Of a stretch of DNA of 64,000 bases, positions 11,001 to 24,200 are shown in pieces. This DNA is from Echinococcus granulosus (Eukaryota > Platyhelminthes > Cestoda > Cyclophyllidea > Taeniidae): contig NW_020170399.1 in the NCBI RefSeq assembly GCF_000524195.1, positions 131,207 to 195,206 on the forward strand, read 5' to 3'. The notes beneath the pieces are model-generated. The model made no database searches and was not told the DNA's origin. It saw only the letters and a program-made list of their open reading frames with translations. Position numbers and translations under genes: made by a program. Numbering within the stretch: the stretch's first letter is position 1; each line of letters opens with the position of its first letter.

Positions 11001-14000
11001 CTCACCTCTAAGTACCTCGAGGATGTGAAGTGAGTGTCCCCATAATCGGCTACCTCTATGTCAGTCTGTTCTAAGGTAACACTTCCTATAGGTGCTGTGA
11101 TTTGAGTCTATACATGTGCGTAAAAATGGTATGAAATGGAGATGTTTAACTAAGGTCTCTTTTCGGCTGCATAGTCCCGCCTTTTACGACATTAGTACTC
11201 TTAGTATTTCCACTTTCTGTTCTGTACCTTGCATATGCCTCGCATTGATATTTACGCTAATTTACAGGCCTGCCACCCATCAGACGCCCCTTTTTCACTC
11301 AATTGCCCATCGACCTAGTTTTTCGTGAATTTGACCCCTTTTAAACGCGCTCCACCCAGCCTTGTTTGGTTTTAAACTAGGTATTTACAACCACAATACG
11401 GGCTATTGTTTCCCTCTATCTTGTCAGAAAATAATGTTTCCGAAAGTAGAGGGTTTGTGTACACTGTGGTGTGATTTCACACCTTTTCCCCATTTGAAGT
11501 GCCGAAAATGCATGTGTTTTGGTTGGCAATGGTTGTTCCAAACTTGCCTCCAACCCCTACTTGTTTGGCCGTTTTAGAGGGATCTGCTGTACTGAAAACA
11601 TTTGTATTGTATTGTGCTGAAATAATCAGTGTCCTGATTAATAGCAATCACAACCGGAGGGTGTTGGTGGACTACGGTAGAGCAGTCCTTATTTTTTCTC
11701 CTTTTTCATTAAATGTCAGGAAGTAATGCATTATCCGTCGTTGGAAATCTGATAGAAAGTGGAATTTCGTCAGGTTAGAAACTCGTGCGTTGAGATTTGG
11801 GCTCCTGTGAGGCCAGACCACTAGATTATCTTCTTAAGACCCCCGAGATTTGTGGTTCTGTTGCTCACTTGTTGGTACCAGCATTTGCTTTTTTTAACAG
11901 TCATCACTTTCGGCATATTTTTCAAGGATATAGAAAGAGAAATCCCTAATTTAGAATAGGGGTATTTGTTGTTGCTGTTGCTATAGGCACCATGGCAGAT
12001 GCTTTCGATCTTACTTCTACGTCCAACTTTGCATACCAATAAACTTGATAGGGTTTTATTCTCGTCTCCGGTTTCCTCAATAAAAGGTGCTTGAAACTAA
12101 TCGGGACCTTCCTACCCATTCTAAAGTGGCAAAAAATGCAGCCTATTTGCGCTATTTAGGTAAATGTTATTCTGCGTCGCTTTAATGTAAACGTAAATGT
12201 TGATTGTATCCTGTTGTGCTCTTTTCAGTCCCTCTGGCAGGAGCACTAAATCACCCTTTTGTAAAGTCTCTTTCAAATTCACTTGCATTTTCACCACTTT
12301 TGCGGGTATTTTGATTTGATTAATCCTTTCTGTAATTTCAGCTCGCTTTAGGTTTATTAGAGCTCAAAAAATGATGTGTTATTGGGTTTTGATAATTTTC
12401 ACCAGTTTTTAAAGCATTTTCCAAACTGCTGTATTCTTTGGGCTTTGAGACCAGGTATTTAGTTATACACACGCAACTCATCCTACCACCGTAGACATAT
12501 CGCTTGCAAGCCATCCTTCATTCCATTATCCTTCTCCGATAGCTCGACATAACAACTTTTGCCCTAAAAGGCATTCACTTCAATGCAATGCAATGAAGAC
12601 TACCCTCTTACATTTCGTTCTCGACTCCGCTTGTTTTTTTTGCATGCATTTCAGAGTCAAGACAAAGTACGAACTTACCTTGTTTTATCTGCACGGCCAG
12701 TCCTCACCCTAGTGATAAAGGCCGTTTCGCATTGACTCTGTCACACTATTAGTTGAACGTTAAATGGCATCTATCACTGCAGACAGTTCTATCTTACTGG
12801 AAGCCAACCAAAATCGTTTTGGGATATTACTTCCTCTTCTTCCTCCATCTGTTGTGATCAGGACGTGCTAAATTTTGTGTGGTAAGTTTCTGGCAGATAA
12901 AAACAATAACCACCTGCTCGGCGTTTTGTGAATTCATGCCAAACTTCACGCCTGTTGCGTTTGTATGAGCCTGGTCTCAATCTGTCATGCAGATTTCGTT
13001 CAAATTTACCCATGCATAGAGGTCAGAAAGATTATTCTTTCTTAACGGACTGAGGTTAATTCACCAGAATCCTTTTTTTTCTTTTCATTGTCCGTTGCGG
13101 TAAAATGAGATCACTGTTATTCCCACATTGTCGGGTGAGGCAGTATTAAGATCAGCTGCTGAAATATGACAGTTTGCTTCTTTTCTTAAAAATCCCCCGC
13201 CTTTAATTAGTATGGTCACATGTCCATTCCCCATTAGTCTTTATAGTGCACTTGAAAAGCTCTTTAATTTTTTAAGACAACTGCATTTCACCACATCTTG
13301 CATAATCTTTTCAGTTCAACTTTGGCTATTGTACCGTGATTTCAAGCAATTAATCTTGAGATATTCCCAATAATAACCACTGATACTAATCCATTTGCCA
13401 AAGAAAGGTGTATTTTTTAGCCTGATTTCCTTATTCCTCTCAAGTGGTTACTATTCAGATTTACCCCAACGCTACGTGAATCGAGCATCCAAGCCTTTAG
13501 AATGACCATGGCTTTTTTATGCGAGGCCGTGAAGATCCTTCACTGCGAAAAACCGTTCAGTCGCGTGACAATCAGTGTCGGTTTCTGGATGCGTGTTATC
13601 CCGGGCACACACCCACACATATTTAGTTAAAAGGGAGAGATAGAAATTTGTGTTTGTTTTTGTAACCTTAGAAACATGCGAGTATCAGCTCTTCTGAACT
13701 TTTTATAAGATGAGCAATTTTATCTACCTGTCTCGCGAGGATTAATGGCTGATGTTTATTTGGAAAGTCGCCATTTTGTTCACTTGTTTATTATTATAGT
13801 CAGCTAGACTTACTTCCCCTACCAGCAGCAGCTCTTACCTGATTTGAGTTTTTTTATGTCTGTTGACTATTCTCATTAAACTTCAGCTTGCTGCTCATAC
13901 CTGGAGCATAATCTGACAATATCCCCAGAAAATTGTCTTGAAATTATCGTAGTTTTTACAGTTTCAGCATAATTACGCACTTTTGTAAAGGTGGTTGGGA

Positions 14001-16575
14001 TATTTGAAATAGCTTCAAAGGTACATAAAAAGCAAAGTAACCTTATTTCCTCCTTTCTTAAAGTGCACATCGTAAACTTTCCCAAATACCAGAGAAATAG
14101 CGTACCAATTATGGGGTCTCCACTTCCTCAGTCCTCTTAATGTTGATCCGCATCGGTTATTCACCCAAATTTTCTCCTTCCCTCTTTTTCCCTTCCCTTA
14201 CTACTTCCGGGCTTATCGACATTAAATCTTCCGGTTGAATAGAGTTAATCGAATCAACCCACTTCCTCACTTTTATTTTGCAAGACTCACCGGCCAAGTC
14301 GACCTTGTTTTCACCTCTCTACTCCATTATCTTTTTTTTTAATATTTGGTAGTGTTTAATAGTTTAGTTTAAATTTTGTTTGCCTTATGATGATTCATGA
14401 TTTAGCAGCATTAAATTACATGTCATAAAAATCCCGGGCCAAAATTTCTGCCACGTAAGTCTTTTTTTTGATCCTCTGTTCCAATGATGCGGGTGTGAAA
14501 TATCTCCCATTCACAAATATACAGCCATAATTGCCTGAACTGGAAGTCGTGCTACTGAAGACCTGCCTAAGGTTTTTGGTTCTCTTGGTGCATAACTAAG
14601 GTAAATTTAATACCTCGTGACAATCTCAGAAACCTTGAGCATGGCAGAAAAACGTCGTCGCAATTCCCATACACAAAGAGATGCGGCCTCTTGTGTGCCT
14701 TTTCATTTGGTGCATGCCACCAATCTCACCACCCAAAAGACATGCCCATATACCATTTGGAATGGCTTTGTAGCATGCTGGAAAGTCTATAATTAGGTTC
14801 TTTCTCCCTCTGCCCAAGCATTCCGAACATTCCTATGCAAAGTTGCCTTCTTCTGTAGATGCTATGTTCCAAATCGCCGCAATTAACGAAAATCATTCGG
14901 CCTGAGTCATGTATACGAAATGCACACCTTGGTGGTGGACGTGTGATCTACGCGATCTAACCTGGTCAGCTGGCTTTAAATTTCACTACAACACAGCGCT
15001 TCTCTTGACCGAAATTTCAACTCCATTGCTCCTAAATTTGTTGAATGTCTTTTGTATGGCAAAGTAGTACCAACCAGCTGCTTTTTTCGTGTCACATTTC
15101 CTCACTAGCGCAATGTTTTTACGAATATGTGCTCTTTTTACTTGAGTTTTTTGGAGCTCATTTTTATGGAAAAAGTCAATTAAGCTTACCATAAACTTCT
15201 TACTGGCCTTTTGCGTGGAAAGGTGGGGTAGTTTAGTAGATGTACGAGCACCTTTCTAATTGAAGGCATAGAATTTAGTGGACGAAATTCTATTTAGCTA
15301 AATCCCTTGACTTCTGCGTTATTTATGTACGGCTTTAGAGACTTGAACGGCTCCTTGTCTGTGGGTGTGTGCATGCGAAAACCCGTTTTTCATATTTCGT
15401 GGATCCGTTGTTACAAGGCAATTCGTAGTGCCTACTTTTTTTATCCTTTTGCATGCAGCTTTTCTGTGTTGTTTTTTTTCATCTAATTGTGTACAGTAGA
15501 ATGGAAAGCATAAACATAGTCCGCACACTTATTTGCCCTTCTAATTTGATGTTTAGAATTATTTCGACGTCTAAGTACTTCCATTTGAGATTGTTTTGTT
15601 CAAATAAGTTTACTTTTGCTAATCCCATACAAATTGGTGAGCCATTTTTACCTACATGTACTTACCTTTCCTGTAAATATCGCTATATATGCTATTTTAA
15701 TTTTTAGTTCTGCTGTCATTTCGATAAACTCAGCAGCTATAAAAATTAAAGTGGGGCTCCTTTTTATAATGATAGCGCAGTGCTCTCACATTTTTTTCTT
15801 CGTCGGCTCATCTTATTTTTCAACGCCTATGTGAGCTTCTTGAGTCTTCGCCTTTCTTTCAGAAACGGTTTCTACCCTTTTCTCGGATACCACTTTGGCG
15901 CTGTGGCAGCAGAACAGGAAGAAGAAGAGGAGGGCTCGGCGGGACCGGTGGGGGTTGTCTCTACCACTACTACTACTACTGCGGTTGATGGAGCGGGGAG
16001 TGGAGGACAGCCTCTCATGGCGACTGCTTCCTCAGGGATGATCTCTAATGCTGCTTCCTCCACCACCTCCCGCAAACATTCTGCCAGCGTTATCAGTACC
16101 ACCGACACTCCGCCACGTCATCTCTCCACCACCCACGAGTTCCCCACCGAGGGCACAAAGTTCGATAACTTCTCCGACTTCTCACTCACTGCCTCAGCTG
16201 CTGTCGCTGCTGCAGCGGCAGCAGCGGCCTCGCTAGTGGTCAGTGCGCGGTTTGAGTCAGTGCCAGGCGATCCGGAGATGAGACGCCGCTCACTCCCAAA
16301 CTCCTTAGCAGAGCGCCTTATTTCCGCAAGTCAGCTGAAGGAGTATGTGCAAACTATGCTGACAGGTGTTGGTATGACTGCGGCTCCCGTGGCTAATGCA
16401 GATGCTGTAGCGCGTACCGCCGGCGGGACGGCGACAACTGCTGTGTTAAACGCGCCGAATAGTGTCATTCAACAGCCCTACGCTCTGCTCCAACAAACTG
16501 CCACAAATGTCCGTGAAAAACGTATTCCCCAGCAGTCTGCTTGCGTCGGTGGAACCGAAGAAGTCTGTCCCTTGG
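8061..16575 (+). CDS. NRBP1: NRBP1/2 (Madm)-family pseudokinase, nuclear receptor-binding protein
   Basis: NRBP proteins are cytoplasmic pseudokinases acting as adaptors in Rac/trafficking and transcription-factor control. Exons 8061-8546, 8578-8707, 8743-8816, 9256-9481, 10750-11029 and 15863-16575 join in phase. Residues 1-50 are acidic. The kinase-like fold follows human NRBP1: GGVDNTFIAIEPKSGKEVMW, GTLKQFL, YLHRLGVTHGN, SPATDIYAFGILALE and a C-lobe ending LLNHPAVAEVPTLKLLSA. Catalytic residues are absent as in the family: VMWNE (about residues 86-90) has Asn for the ATP-binding Lys, HGN (about 185-187) replaces HRD, and VGP replaces DFG. The junction 11029/15863 gives LEDVKNGFYPFLGYHF, matching LEDVRNGIYPL of NRBP1. 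After that comes acidic, Thr- and Ala-rich low-complexity sequence unlike vertebrate NRBP. The activation segment is about 17-20 residues shorter. A possible further exon is 17041-17090 (GT-AG, in phase). The 4.8-kb intron 11030-15862 and the introns 8817-9255, 9482-10749 and 16576-17040 show nothing recognised. The C-terminal end is unresolved. Confidence 0.82.
8547..8577 (+). other. 31-base intron in NRBP
   Basis: It begins GTATGT, ends in a seven-T tract plus AG, and is 31 bases long. Removal joins KL to LWRRHIGQLLSVLMYLHRLG, which aligns with the human NRBP segment ending SALSYLH. Flatworm genomes are known for very short introns; the size here is read directly. Confidence 0.75.
8708..8742 (+). 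other. 35-base intron in NRBP
   Basis: It begins GTATGA and ends CTGTTTTAG. Without removal the kinase frame meets a TAG; with removal it continues into the DIYAFG segment. The splice falls in the activation segment, so an alternative splice here would change that loop. Confidence 0.65.
11030..15862. other. large NRBP intron without recognised content
   Basis: This 4.8-kb intron is bounded by AA|GTGAGT and TTTCTTTCAG and joins two halves of a conserved motif in phase. No coding signal, RNA gene or clear repeat was seen. Open frames at 13.9, 14.6, 15.0 and 15.3 kb on the minus strand are short and unlike known proteins. Confidence 0.55.
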
Positions 16576-17040
16576 GTAGGCTTATAAAATTAGTAGTTTT
16601 TATTTCTTTTACTTTGAGTCGTAGTTGCTTTGGTATTCAGTTTGGCGCTATGAATACCCTCGTAGCGAATACTTTGGATATTTTTTAAACGTCTTGAATG
16701 CATCCTTTTTGGAGAAAGGAGGTTTAAAAGATTTGATTTTGCTATACTCGTCCACGTGTCGGTCGAATTTATGCACTTTTTCCTTCTATCACTACATCAT
16801 TTTCCATAGCACTCCAGAAGTGTCCAACTTCAACTGATATAGCGGTAGAGTTTTTTTTTTTAATTTTGCAGGATAGCAAGCACGTTCGAGGTGCATGCTA
16901 CGACCAACTTCTAGTGATTTAGGTTGATCGATGAATTGGGACTTCAACACCGGAAAAATGCTTACCTGTATGGACTATAAGTACTGTGTTTGGTGAGGTG
17001 ATTAGCGAATGACTGAATTCTTCCCATCTTTATCCTTCAG

Positions 17041-17090
17041 GTTCCGCTGTACGGGGCATGAACGCTTCGACCACCAGACCGCCTGTTCAG
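17041..17090 (+). CDS. candidate 50-base exon after NRBP exon 6
   Basis: The segment is bounded by CCTTCAG and GTAGAT and is in phase with the donor at 16576. It encodes GSAVRGMNASTTRPPVQ. It ends in phase 0, whereas the next supported exon (18287) needs a phase-2 partner, so either another exon lies between or this belongs to the 3' end of NRBP. No family match. Confidence 0.4.
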
Positions 17091-18286
17091 GTAGATATTA
17101 GTATTAGCAATAATTCTTACTAAATCGTAATGCTTCTGATTCATTCCAAACCTTTCCTTTTCGGTTATCCGATTTCATTAATTCGGAGCATTTTTTGTTC
17201 ACCTTTGCGCTAAATGCTTTATTCTTAATGCTAAGCATTTTCAAGCGTTGTTTATAGTAAACACGATTTGGAATATTTGATCCTCACTATCCTAATCAAT
17301 TGGTTGAAGTTATTACTTCCTCCTCTAAGCGGACTCAGAAAGCTTATCATTGACATCGCCTCGATGGGGCCTAATAATACTCTCACTTTTTTTAAGGTGC
17401 ACCGACTAGTAAAGTAAATGTATTAGTTTGGCGAGCTTTTGCATAGGTATTAATCGTGTAAGTATTTTCTCTCGCATCCTTTACCACATCTCTGGCGTTT
17501 TTCTTCGCGGTGAAATACTTTACACGCGTCCAGATGGCATGGGAAAGCATGATTGTACTTTTTTTTTTTAGTTCCTTAGAAAGTGAATCGTTTAATACAC
17601 TGATTATTAACGTTGACTTACACTGAATTCAGCTGAGTCGGTATTTATTGCCATGTAACAACTGTTTAGATCCGTTATCCCTGCTGGATGATTAAATTTC
17701 GTTGCTTCGGTAAAGCCGTTTTGTCTAGAATGCCTAACAAAGGATTCTGTTAATTGTGTATAGCATTACTTTAGGCAAATATTTTCTCATTCGACTTCCA
17801 ACCACTTGTCATCTCGTGACTGGTGCATGCAACCCTATTTTTAAGGTAGATAAAAGGATAAAAGGATGTGCCGCTAGTGTCATCTGTTTTCTGCATTTAT
17901 CAGCCCTCTCTAAATTGAGTGTTAGGATCTTGTCTGAGCGTCTATAAACGGTACGCCATGTTAAATGCATCAAAAGGTGGGAGCATCCAACATTTCGTAA
18001 CTCATAGGAAAAACCCATTGCGTATGGCCGCAGAACTTCTTCAACTTTTTATGCATGAGCGCTATTAATATGCAGTGTAGAATTATGTATTAGCTGTTCT
18101 TTGCAATCACTTTAGAAGGACCGTAGTCTCGTTCAGAAGACTGGTGAATGTACGAGTGCTGACGTGTTTATGAATGAAACAAAGCCATGATCATCCTTGA
18201 CTGCCTTATAATGTCTCGGTTTAAAACGAAGTATCGGTGTTTGTTATGAAACAATCGTTGGTTGTTCTGCTCTTCATATTGATCAG
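17091..18286. other. unresolved boundary between NRBP and the next gene
   Basis: About 1.2 kb where neither an NRBP stop-bearing exon nor a clear first exon of the downstream gene could be found. The conserved C-terminal helical domain of vertebrate NRBP was not recognised here. The region ends in a pyrimidine-rich tract and GATCAG, the acceptor of the next exon. Confidence 0.45.
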
Positions 18287-21200
18287 ACCACGGGATCTTC
18301 CCGTCCCGAAGAGTTATCTAAATCATATGTTTCGCGCACAGAACGTACCTCACACACCGCACACCAGCATTGCGTCTACCCTGACACAAAGCGCAGCGGT
18401 CTCCCTTGCCTCGGCCGTGGATGTGGTCCCTCTGCAACCCTCTACCACCAATCCAACCGCTGCTGTGTCTACAGCTGCTGCTTCCAGTGCCAATGCGGCA
18501 GGCATGAATGTGGTAGAGGATGAGGAGGGCGATGCCGAGATCTCTGAAGATGATGATGATGACCAGAACGACTCCGATGATGATGGTGATGATGATGACG
18601 AGGACGATGAGGAAAGTGGTGCTAAGGGTGGTGTACAGGGCACCGAGAAGGGCTGTGATGGCGCCCCTCAAGTTGTCCATGTCCCTCCGCCCACTCAGTC
18701 GCCCACCACACCTGCACTTTTCACCCACTGTCAGTACGCCTACATTGGGGTGGGACGTTGGCAAGTGTATGTGCAAATGTGGTTCGTTGAGGATAGGCTG
18801 AAACGGGAGGTGAGTGGTTCCTGCTCCACTCCATGCGAAAAGTGTTTATGATTTTGTCAATTGCTGACTTGGGTGTCGCCCCAGTGATGTGATTGCTTTA
18901 AGATACTTTCATTGTCATTTTTTATGAAATTCTTCCACTAACTGGAAAACCCCTAAATTCGGAACCACTTTGATGCATGTTTCTTCCCTGTAAATAGACT
19001 TGCTTCACTCTCCAGTTCTTTGGTAATTTGGTATGCATTCTTTTTCCTTTTCGACAGTTTGAAGTAGGCAACAATTTGGCTTCTAGTTTATCTCGTCATA
19101 AACAAAACTGAATGTAGCAAGGCTCTTTGAATTTATGGGCTCAAATGTGACCTTGGCTTTTGTCAGTTGTCTCTGAAGTCGCAAGACTTAACCAAATTTA
19201 TAAGTACTTTCATGTGTACCATCTCCTCAATTCTGACCATCATTTCTCGTTTTTGGACTTCACGATTCTCGTCACTCCGTTGATTTGCTGAGAGAAAATT
19301 CGACAAATGACTTATTTGTAATTTACTTATAATTTTATTACCAGGGTGTAATAGGGCAGTAGCTCAAGACCTATTTCACCACTGATAAATATTTTGGGGC
19401 ACTGAAGTTCTCTCAAGTGGTTAGTGTAGTGTCTTAATGGCAAGTGATGTATTTAAATGCGAACGTCCTATTGCTTAGTGAGAATTCTAGATCATGATGT
19501 GGCAGTGTTTGTGGCGTTTCCTATTGCCACTTTTTTTGAAAATCTTAACTTTTTATCGCATTGAACAAAAGTGCTTAATAAATTAAACATCTCCCTGATC
19601 CTTTGTTTTGTAATTATGCAATTGGAACGGTTTAGTGTCATGCCACAAAGCCCATTTTGCCGACGCTAGAACGTTTGAAGCATTTGAAGTTCTTTCAGGT
19701 TGCGATTATTAGTAGGGGACATTATTGAATGTGGACAAGTACAGTAAATAGTAAAGTAGGAAATGTCTTATTGACAGCTTTTTTTAATTTCCTAGGCCTA
19801 TCTTCAAGTGCTGGAACACGAATGGCATGACTACGACCGGATAGCAGATCTATTTGAGGGATCCAAGTGCTTAAGTAGCAGTGACAAAAGCATTCTTGTT
19901 CGACTCCTCGCCATGGCACGACACAACATACCTCTGGTGGAGGGAGAACTTATCTACCCTTGGTAAGTCGCACCCGTGTCCTGTCACTTGTAGACAAAGG
20001 ACCCCTAATCACCAGTCCTTCCCTCTGACTATTTTCGTGTGTACTTTGAAAAGAGGGCTTAGAATTTAGTTGGACAGAATCGAAACCCAACACGTTTGGC
20101 ACACTTTCCACCACCGTTTCAAACTTGATGCTGAAATCCTAACCTCTCTAATTCATGGCAATTTAAAGCATGATACGAAACGTGACGATTCTCAATAGTT
20201 AGAAAAATCCTTTCTAGTAAAGTAGTCAGTGAGCTGCTACTAACTGCTTGTTAAAAGATTGCATTTATTCAGATGAAAATTTAAACCGTCGATTCGTGTT
20301 AAGAATCTGCTTTTCGCGGCTGTCACAAAATTTTTGCTTGTAAATCTCAAATGCGAGTGGGAAGGTTGTGCTTGTTGTGCAGAAAAAAACATCATCCCCA
20401 AAAGTAGATGAACTAAATGATTGGTTTTGAAGAACTGGGGTTTACGGCGTAGAGTCTCTGTGACGCAAACGTAGATGTCTCCTAAAGATGGTTCGCTTTT
20501 GCATGCTCCATCACCCAGACTTGAACGCAAGTCCTGCGTTTTTTTCCTCCACTATATGCCAGTAAGCTGTCACCACTATGCTGTTCATTTCCTCGCTTTG
20601 TTGATAATGCACCGTGTGCGTTCAATCAAGGATTTTTATACTTCTCTAGGCATTTGCATTTCAGCCCAAAATGTACCTCATTACGAGTCAATTTCAATTT
20701 TAAGTGATTTCGCTTAAAACAGGCGGCTGATCAACCGCAGCATAACGATTTGCCGACTTCGGTCTCTGGACTCAGTACTCTAAATCCGGTGGCGCTGATT
20801 CATCCTTCTCTTTAGTTTCCCCATCCATCGCTCGTGCTTCCTTTATACCACCTTCCTGCTCGTTGTTCTTGCTTTTTCTTTCAGCGAAGCATTTTTGTAC
20901 CTTTAACTCACAGGCTTGGATTTTCTTCGTCCTGCTTCTTTCAGCTACGCACCCCAGTGTAATGGGAACATCTACGCGCAGGAACTTTACTCCAAGCTGG
21001 TCACTCTGCATTTGCATCAGCAGGCACAAGAACTGATTGCGCGAGCCTCCTCGAACGGTACTGCTCACGTAATACCCACCGCTAATGCTAATGCATCCTC
21101 GCAACAGCAGGCTGAGGTAGAGATCTATTTTTCATCATTATCTCTGCTGCGCGAGAGTGCTTTTCCCTTTATTCATAATACGTTCTAATTCATCGCTAAA

Positions 21201-24200
21201 TGGTCACTCTTGGTGGATTCAAAGTTGAATGTCACTTAACTCTAGCTCCGCTGTGCAAATACCCTCTTGTCAATCGCCATTTTAAACTGTATGATCAATG
21301 TCGATGGTATCATTGCATAATTTAAGTGGTAGCTGTGCTCTGGACGTTAAATTCCCCACATATTGTAACCATGTAAAGATCGTTTGATCCATGTCAAAAC
21401 CTCGTTCATTCTCCAACATTTTGGTAATTGATTCTATCAGACTGTTGCATTTAAATATTCTAAACGCATTTCCTCCTCAAGACCAAAACCCCAGTCCTAA
21501 ACTACTGATGTATTTACTTGGAAAAGTCGACTTGCGGATGAAAAGGTGCCGGTAAAGTGTTTCTAATGCTGTCTCTGAAAGTAACCTTGATGCAAATCAG
21601 AATGAACCCAATGTCTTACCTCCGTGACAGCAGTAGGAAGTATATTAGTATCCAGTTTTTTCATAGCTTAACTAAGTGTCGAAGTGTATGATTAAGTCTC
21701 GCGCTTACTAGTCCTCCTAGAGCGGTTCTTTGATGTGGCATTCCCCCTCTTTGAATTGGCAATTTTATCATCTCGCCTCCCTATTCACTAGTTATTCTCA
21801 GTGGGCAGTTTTAAACTTCATTGCCGTTCCTGCATTTCGTCCTGATCTAAATTAGACCGTTCACTCCCTAGCTCTACTTAATTCGTAGTTGCAGCATTAT
21901 TTATTTGGATGCATGAATTATTAAGCTAAAAAATGCTCCCATCATTCTCTGTAATGTCGGGGTTTATTACCCACACGGTCACTGCCTCAGAGGTACTTTT
22001 ACGCCTTTTTTGCCCACTAATCGGGTTTAAGCATTGCCATTCGCTTTATTTTCTTGCGGCGGAAAATTTTCTACTAACTGTTAAACTTGACCTCACTGTG
22101 CTTCATTAGCCGTGAGTGTTCCAGCACAATCCGGTGTGACCATGTGCTTGGTAGAGGCACTCACCAGATGTTTGAAACGATTTTTTCTCGCATTAGCCAT
22201 TTGAATTATCCTTAAATAGTCTGTAGTAAAGCGGTCTTGACACTGGCTGTGTTTGTCCCCTGGTAAGTCAAAGCGAATCTGTGAATTTCGGTTTTAAACC
22301 AACGATTGCCGCTCACGCAACTAGTGAACGAGAAGTGAAGAAATTTAATGGTCAATTAGCAAATGTTTTTCGTATACTTGAAGGTGGATAGCAGTTTTAG
22401 TGCTGTTATCGTCCATTTACCGCTTTACTTAAGAATGTGATTTGCTTTGTGATTCGCCCTTGTTCAGTGGTAGTGCTATTCATTCCCTTGTTTATAACTG
22501 TATCGTCTTGGTGGTCATATGCGTCTGTTAATGTTCACCCTCAGGATGCGACTGATGATAACAAAAATTCACTGTTGAGCCTGTTCCCCGCCACGCCGCT
22601 AGTTGTTTCTTTACAAGTCCCTAATGTTGCAATCTTGGGAGTCAATTAAGTTAACTGCCTCCTTCATCTCAAACTGTTTTGATTTATCAGTTATTGTCAA
22701 GTGTTTTTAAAGTATTTTCAAATGGAAATTGTAAACTCCAAAGTTAATTACAACTCTTGACACTAGTGCCCTGATCAGCCCATTTAAAGTCCAGAAAAGG
22801 CCTCTTTGCACATAATATTAGCTTCATTTTTACATGGGAGCATGTGTATTTTATGATTCATGTCCAAAGTGCGTACATCTTCCATGCATCATCGGCTTGA
22901 ATCATCTAGTACCATCAGCTGAGTCAAGTCACGTTCTCACCACTAACTGCATATTTGCCTCCCCTTCTCACTTCATCCACTAAATTGAATGTTATCAAAG
23001 TAGGCCAAAAACGTATGCCTGTACTGCATATTTAATCACCTTAGACACCTGCGGCACCGCAATCGGCTAATCAAGCAGATCCGAATAATGCTACTGCTCC
23101 TGCTGCCGCGTCAGTGGCTGAACTGATCGATGCCAACCCAGCGGCGGCTGCAGTACCAGTCTTGCTTCCTTCTGGTGCCATGACAACCGCCTCCGATCCT
23201 TGTCGCTCCTCCCTGCCTCCCTCACAGCAAGGTCCAGGTTCTTGTCCACACGAGCTCACTGACAGAGCAGGTGAGGCGTTGATTCTATGTGCCGATCTTT
23301 TTATCAAACAGTGTCTTGAGTAGGAACTGTGCACAGCCGAGCTCTTGCGTTGTTTTGTCGTTTCATCTCACACACCTGGGCTTTTGTTTTTCTTCTCCAA
23401 TGTTTCTGAGGATTCGGAAGTTCACTTACGGTTGAACTCAGTCTCTTTTTGCCCAGTTCTGCCACCGCCCTACATACGAATATCATTCAGTGATAGTTGC
23501 AGCTAAATAAACTAAATCATCTTATTTGCTTGACAGAAATGAAGCTTAACAGTGCGAAGGTTTTGGATTTAGTGTTACACTGGAATAGTGAGTGGCTCAG
23601 TTAAGTGGCTTGTTCCATGAGACTCGTTTAGAAACAACATTGCTGCATCATAACGCCATCTGTCCTTGTTTCCTTGACTCAGGGTGCATGGAACACCAAA
23701 GTATTCAAAAATTGGCCATATTTTTTCAGACAATTAGTGTCCAATACGTAGATTTATTACTTTCTAAAAACAGCACTTCTCTTTCTTAATTTATTACCTG
23801 AACCACAATTTGATTACTTACGTCGGGGTTGATCTTCACCACGTCTGTTTGGGTTAGTAAATATTCTCATCCCTTTCCTTGTTTCACAATCAAATATCTT
23901 TCCGGTGTGATCGTAAAGGAGGTTTTTCTCTCCCAATCTGCAGCCATAGTAGTGTATTTTTTTTCTTGTACCGTGTCCCATTGATATCTGTCGACTTTTA
24001 CTCTTTGGGATTTAAGCTTATGCAAAGCTAGAAGTATACCATTTATTTAGCTGTCAAATTGTTACCTTCCGTTCGATTCACCCACCTTTCTTCCAGACTG
24101 TGCAAAAAATTCTTTTTTTACTTTCAAAAATAGCGAAGAAGAGTTTTTGTCTTGCGGCGTATGCGTGCCTTTGAAAGTGCTTTTTTGTGGATGAAAAAAG

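Noticed and set aside
18318..18776. Long minus-strand frames with Ser or Ile runs opposite the acidic exon.
   Set aside because: They are the complement of the GAT/GAC triplet tract and of alternating Ala/Thr codons; the plus-strand frame has proper splice junctions.
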